Assembly (NCBI GenBank): GCA_034696485.1
Contig: JAQIWT010001228.1
Location: forward strand, 1 to 11,799
Direction: 5' to 3'
DNA length: 11,799 nt
Source of the DNA: Isohypsibius dastychi
Taxonomy: Eukaryota; Tardigrada; Eutardigrada; Parachela; Isohypsibiidae
Under the pieces are notes generated by a model. It saw nothing but the letters and a program-made list of their open reading frames with translations. It searched no databases and was not told where the DNA came from. The position numbers and the translations under genes are program-made. Below, piece by piece: positions 8,607 to 11,799 of the stretch. Every line of letters starts with the position of its first letter. Position 1 is the stretch's first letter.

Positions 8607-10987
8607 GTAATTGTCTTTTTTCGAAGATGAGGGAGACTGAACGCAAGTTGACACAAAAGTGAATAGCTCAGTTTTCGATTTTGGCAAGCTTATTTATGTC
8701 GTTGCTTTTCACGCCTTGAGCGCGAAGAAACTAATTAATTCTCGAGGTACAGGCGAGTTTGTCTTGTAATACAGCTCGTCTTTTAAATGGATGTTTTTAG
8801 AAAGATAACCATTCTTACAGTCTGAAGAACACGCGTCTGGACTTGGATACATTTTTTAACGACGTGTTGTTACATTGTACACTTTGACCCACTGAGTTCA
8901 CGTTCACGCAGTTTTTCTTCGCTTTGCAAAAGTTTTTACAGCCAAACGAGCTCTTTTGAGTTATTTTTGCTGGAGCAGATTTGTTTTCAACGGTGAATTC
9001 AATGCTTTATATTCAGTTGAAAATTTTTTGAATTAAATAACAGAAATGTCTGGATTTTGCATTTGTTTCAGTCAGTCTAAAATCTGGAATTGAATAATTT
9101 CGTAATATTAATATTTTAGATTGGGCTTATTGGCATCCGCTGGTGATAAAACAATTTTGTATCGTAATATACCTACTACAAGGGCATGACATATCACTTC
9201 AAATACAAAGCATCTGTCAGCTGCGAAGATTTTTTTCCATTTGGTTTCCGAGAGATTTCATCCGTCAAAGTCATCTGTCCGTAGACACGACGTGTCTGGT
9301 GTAATTGTCGAGAACCAGCCGAGATTGCCGCAGGAAAACCTGTATTTGATCTATTGTTTTCGATTTTTTTCGCCCCTCAGTATTGCGACATGACCACGTT
9401 TTCGATAAGATTTATATATCTTGAGTCATTGTTTTTGAAACAAAACGACAATCACAGAGTTCTTGAATAACCGTACTTGCAAACAATTTCTAGAATCTTA
9501 CCGCGAAGTTTTGGTTGAGATTGAGAGACGTGGATGTCGAATGGAGGAACGGGTTCTAGTTAAAATTGTTTTGATTGCCTTGATTTTTTTACGGTGTCTG
9601 GTTGACTCCCACTCCGGATTTGCAATATTCAATCTTGGCTCCAGTTTGCACAATATAGTCATAGGGAGGAATTCGAGCGTAAATTTAATGAGTAGTTTCG
9701 GTTTCTAGTTTCGTCCAGCGACGACAACGGTGTCATTTCTGACACTTTTTCCGAGCAACTTTTATCGCTGTCTATTGATTTCTCGCGCCGACTAACTGGG
9801 TTGGATTCATAAGGCTTTTCCAAGAAGAAATGGAGTCTAATTAAAAGAAAATACGAAGTGAGACAGTTTTTCAGTTTGATTATTTTAATATAGTCAGATG
9901 GCAATTGAGAGAAAAATCGAGCTTTAATTTCTGTCATACAAACATTCGCTTATAAATTCCTGGAAAAATTGTTTATGTAATTATTAGGAATGAGAATAGA
10001 ATTTGTGTCGAATTTGAAGTTTACCGGTATGTATAGATTTTTAGCTGACAGGCAATTTACAATTTGTTGTTGTTGGAAAATTCTGCGCAGTGTCCTTGAA
10101 AATGTATCGAAGCGATTTAAAAAGAATCTTGCGTGCCGAGATATATTGCTCACAATTTGGGCCACACTGATTTATGATTTTTTGACCTGGAAAGTTTCGA
10201 CTTTGCCTCTTCCGCAACGCGCCGCGCAAACGCTTAAAACTGTGTAAAAGATCAAGTTTGTTGGCCCTGCCAGAACCTTGCTGGTTAATTGGCATTTTTA
10301 GTTTTACGACTGCCGTTTTTACAGGATCATAAATTTATCACTTGTCGTGATGAAATCTTGGCAACATTCAGTGAAGAAAATTAACCTCGACCTAAAACGA
10401 GAACAATTGGAATATCAAAGTCTAGAGTTTTTGTTTATTGTTTAGCCGGACGCATTTCAGCGTCGAACGAACTTTGCCTCCGCAGGTATACTCCCCGAAA
10501 TTATTATCTCTTCGTCTGCACCTTGACGCAAATAGGGAAATTTAGTGTCAGCGCATTACTTAATCGGTTTTGTCGATAATATTATTTGTTTGGTTTGTCT
10601 AGGATGGATATTTGCCCTGTGTTGGCCTGGGTGGTTGCAGGGATACTAGCTTTTGAGTAAAATTACCATACTAATTTCTGTCTGCACCAAGCAGGTATAT
10701 TACGCCGTCAAAAATTCATAACCGATTTTCTTCGCGCAGAAATAATCAATGAGATCGAGGGACCGAATAAGTATGCTTACTGTGCTTTCCTTTGAATTGC
10801 CAGACGACTGGCCTGTCAATTACATTTCCTTGCAATTTACTCGACAAAACGGCTTATTAATTGCTTTCTTGCAAAACGTAAAAAAACTGTCATTTTGGAA
10901 GGAAGGTGATTTTCTGCTGATCTGATTTTCGATAACGCGCAATTCGAACAAAGTTGTGATTGTAGAGTCAGGTCAGATTCGCAGTGA
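8607..10987. other. Long region without a supported gene
   Basis: All frames are under about 95 codons and none has a recognisable motif, including those at 9463-9708 and 9990-10247 (+) and 9659-9937, 9950-10165 and 10041-10295 (-). Several TTTCAG or TTACAG acceptor-like sites occur (near 8819, 8937, 9071 and 10324) without donors at sensible distances. The + strand stays T-rich. No tRNA, long repeat or mobile-element protein was seen. Confidence 0.6.
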
Positions 10988-11257
10988 TCTGCAGTTTTTG
11001 GTGACAATGGAAAAAGGTCATCGGGGGTTTCTTGTTTTTCGCCACAGGCTGGGGGTGGGGGTGGAGATGACGAGTTCAGCCGTTCCAAACGTTGCCCGGC
11101 CCCTGTCTGTCTGCCTGGGTTGAACCCTTTCTGGAAAGCCGGCGGATGGGGTTGTCAGCTAATTACCACTAGTCCGTGCCCCCTGGCTTTTACTGCATGT
11201 GCTGGTTGGGGTCTAGTGGCGAGTGTCGTCCAGGGTCTGAGTAGACAGACACCGACC
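10988..11257 (+). promoter_or_regulatory. GC-rich segment upstream of the terminal gene candidate
   Basis: Composition changes here from T-rich, GC-poor DNA to GC-rich, with three runs of five G at 11023, 11051 and 11057 and a CTGT-type repeat near 11103-11113. The frame used by the downstream candidate is already open throughout, so this could be coding sequence upstream of ATG 11258, a 5' UTR or a promoter. No TATA-like or initiator signal can be fixed from the sequence. Confidence 0.2.
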
Positions 11258-11799
11258 ATGACTCATTCAGCTCTTTCTTCGTTCTCGCTGGCCGTGTCTC
11301 GTCTTTTCTGCTGGTCTGAACGCGCTCACGCTCACGTCTCATTCGCATGGAAATCCACTCTTCGCTTCGAACTGTGTGCGAAATTCGTTGCGGTTTTTGA
11401 GGACGTCTACGATACTGTCTGGCTTTTCCTAGCCCCTCTTTTATATTCCTCGTTTTGTTCCATTAAATTTCTTGTCCTTCCATCCTCCAAATTATCAATT
11501 GCTGATCCGAAATTTATTGTGTGAGCCAGTTGCAACCCCCGAATGATGGAGCTAGCGGTTCTCACTTGAGAGTCTTTGACTGACGACGCAGAAGTCTGAA
11601 GGTTTGTGAGCAGAACTGGTGTTCTTTCTTGAGAGTTTGATTGAACCAACGCAGAAATTTCCCTTTGCTGGTTTTTTCTTTGTTCGTTGAGTGCTGTTGC
11701 TTGCTTGTTGCAGTCGAGCTGTTTGGGACATTTTTTTCATCGAGACCGTGTTACTCAACAGCGTAACGAGGGAACTGAGTGGCGCGCAGTTTTATAATA
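11258..11799 (+). CDS. Candidate 5' end of an unrecognised spliced gene
   Basis: An ATG at 11258-11260 opens a frame that runs 87 codons plus two bases to a GTGAGC donor at 11521. Without splicing the frame would end at the TGA 11522-11524. A strong acceptor, a GCTTGCTTGTTGCAG tract ending at 11713, would remove 193 bases. The second piece then continues in the matching phase, reading VRAVWDIFFIETVLLNSV and staying open for 28 codons to the window end. The upstream frame is also free of stops from 10988, so the start is uncertain. Residues 53-75 (TVWLFLAPLLYSSFCSIKFLVLP) could be a membrane segment, though T-rich DNA yields such residues by chance. I recognise no family. The gene would run off the right edge. 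The evidence is the length of the open frame, composition and phase-consistent splice signals only. Confidence 0.27.
11521..11713 (+). other. Candidate 193-base intron
   Basis: It starts GTGAGC immediately where the upstream frame would otherwise stop, and ends in a long pyrimidine-rich tract with GTTGCAG. The exon before the donor ends in GT rather than the preferred AG, which weakens the donor. The acceptor is one of the best in the window. Removal restores an open frame to the window end. Confidence 0.28.

Noticed and set aside
9502-9555. 54-base - strand exon candidate with a GTAAGATTCT donor
   Set aside because: The acceptor has a poor pyrimidine tract and no other - strand exon is near.
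9463-9708. 81-codon + strand frame starting with TTG
   Set aside because: It has a non-ATG start, no recognisable domain and chance length.
10461-10485. 25-base micro-exon-like interval between TTTCAG and GTATAC
   Set aside because: AG-to-GT intervals of this size are frequent by chance. A similar one at 3569-3593 and a 22-base one at 1422-1443 have no phase-matched partners either.
10604-10660. 18-residue ATG frame, MDICPVLAWVVAGILAFE, resembling a membrane segment
   Set aside because: It is far too short to distinguish from chance and has no context.
11111-11128. GGGTTGAACCC resembling a tRNA T-arm or B-box
   Set aside because: The loop is one base short and no D-arm, anticodon arm or acceptor stem fits around it.
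1-11799. CRISPR array, integron, prokaryotic operon or phage
   Set aside because: There are no spaced direct repeats, no packed reading frames with ribosome-binding sites and no recognisable phage or transposase protein.

Overview
This window looks like non-coding or intron-rich nuclear DNA from a eukaryote that is probably not a vertebrate. No stretch supports a confident intact protein gene. Short frames are full of stops and there is no operon-like packing. T visibly outnumbers A on the + strand over most of the length, GC is low (about 42% in the two lines counted by hand), CpG is not depleted, and several places carry eukaryotic splice-site pairs with pyrimidine tracts. A flatworm, another invertebrate or a coccidian-like protist would all fit. 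I recognise no family that would settle the lineage.

Layout. Positions 1-1762 are T-rich and hold no supported gene. Positions 1763-2032 and 2134-2220 are the best spliced-exon candidates on the + strand: GC is locally higher, and a 101-base intron with a good branch point and acceptor joins them. Every reading frame in both is closed by stops, so they are UTR, long non-coding RNA or decayed coding exons. A striking inverted repeat lies at 2701-2863, with 60-base arms identical at 59 positions around a 43-base purine-rich loop and a possible 8-base flanking duplication. This is a foldback or MITE-like element.

Positions 2864-7335 are mostly featureless. The exception is 5317-5823, where a 169-codon stop-free frame on the - strand overlaps an 87-codon frame on the + strand. 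A third exon-like piece is at 7336-7413 and a weaker one at 8566-8606. Positions 8607-10987 hold nothing I can support.

From about 10990 the base composition changes to GC- and C/T-rich. A 178-codon stop-free + frame runs into a GTGAGC donor at 11521. A strong acceptor at 11713 then reopens the same phase to the window end. This is the best candidate for a protein gene here, seen only at its 5' end.

If the exon-like pieces belong to one + strand transcript, most of the window would be introns, with the foldback element inside one of them. That link is inference. No RNA gene, CRISPR array, recognisable transposase or reverse transcriptase was found.
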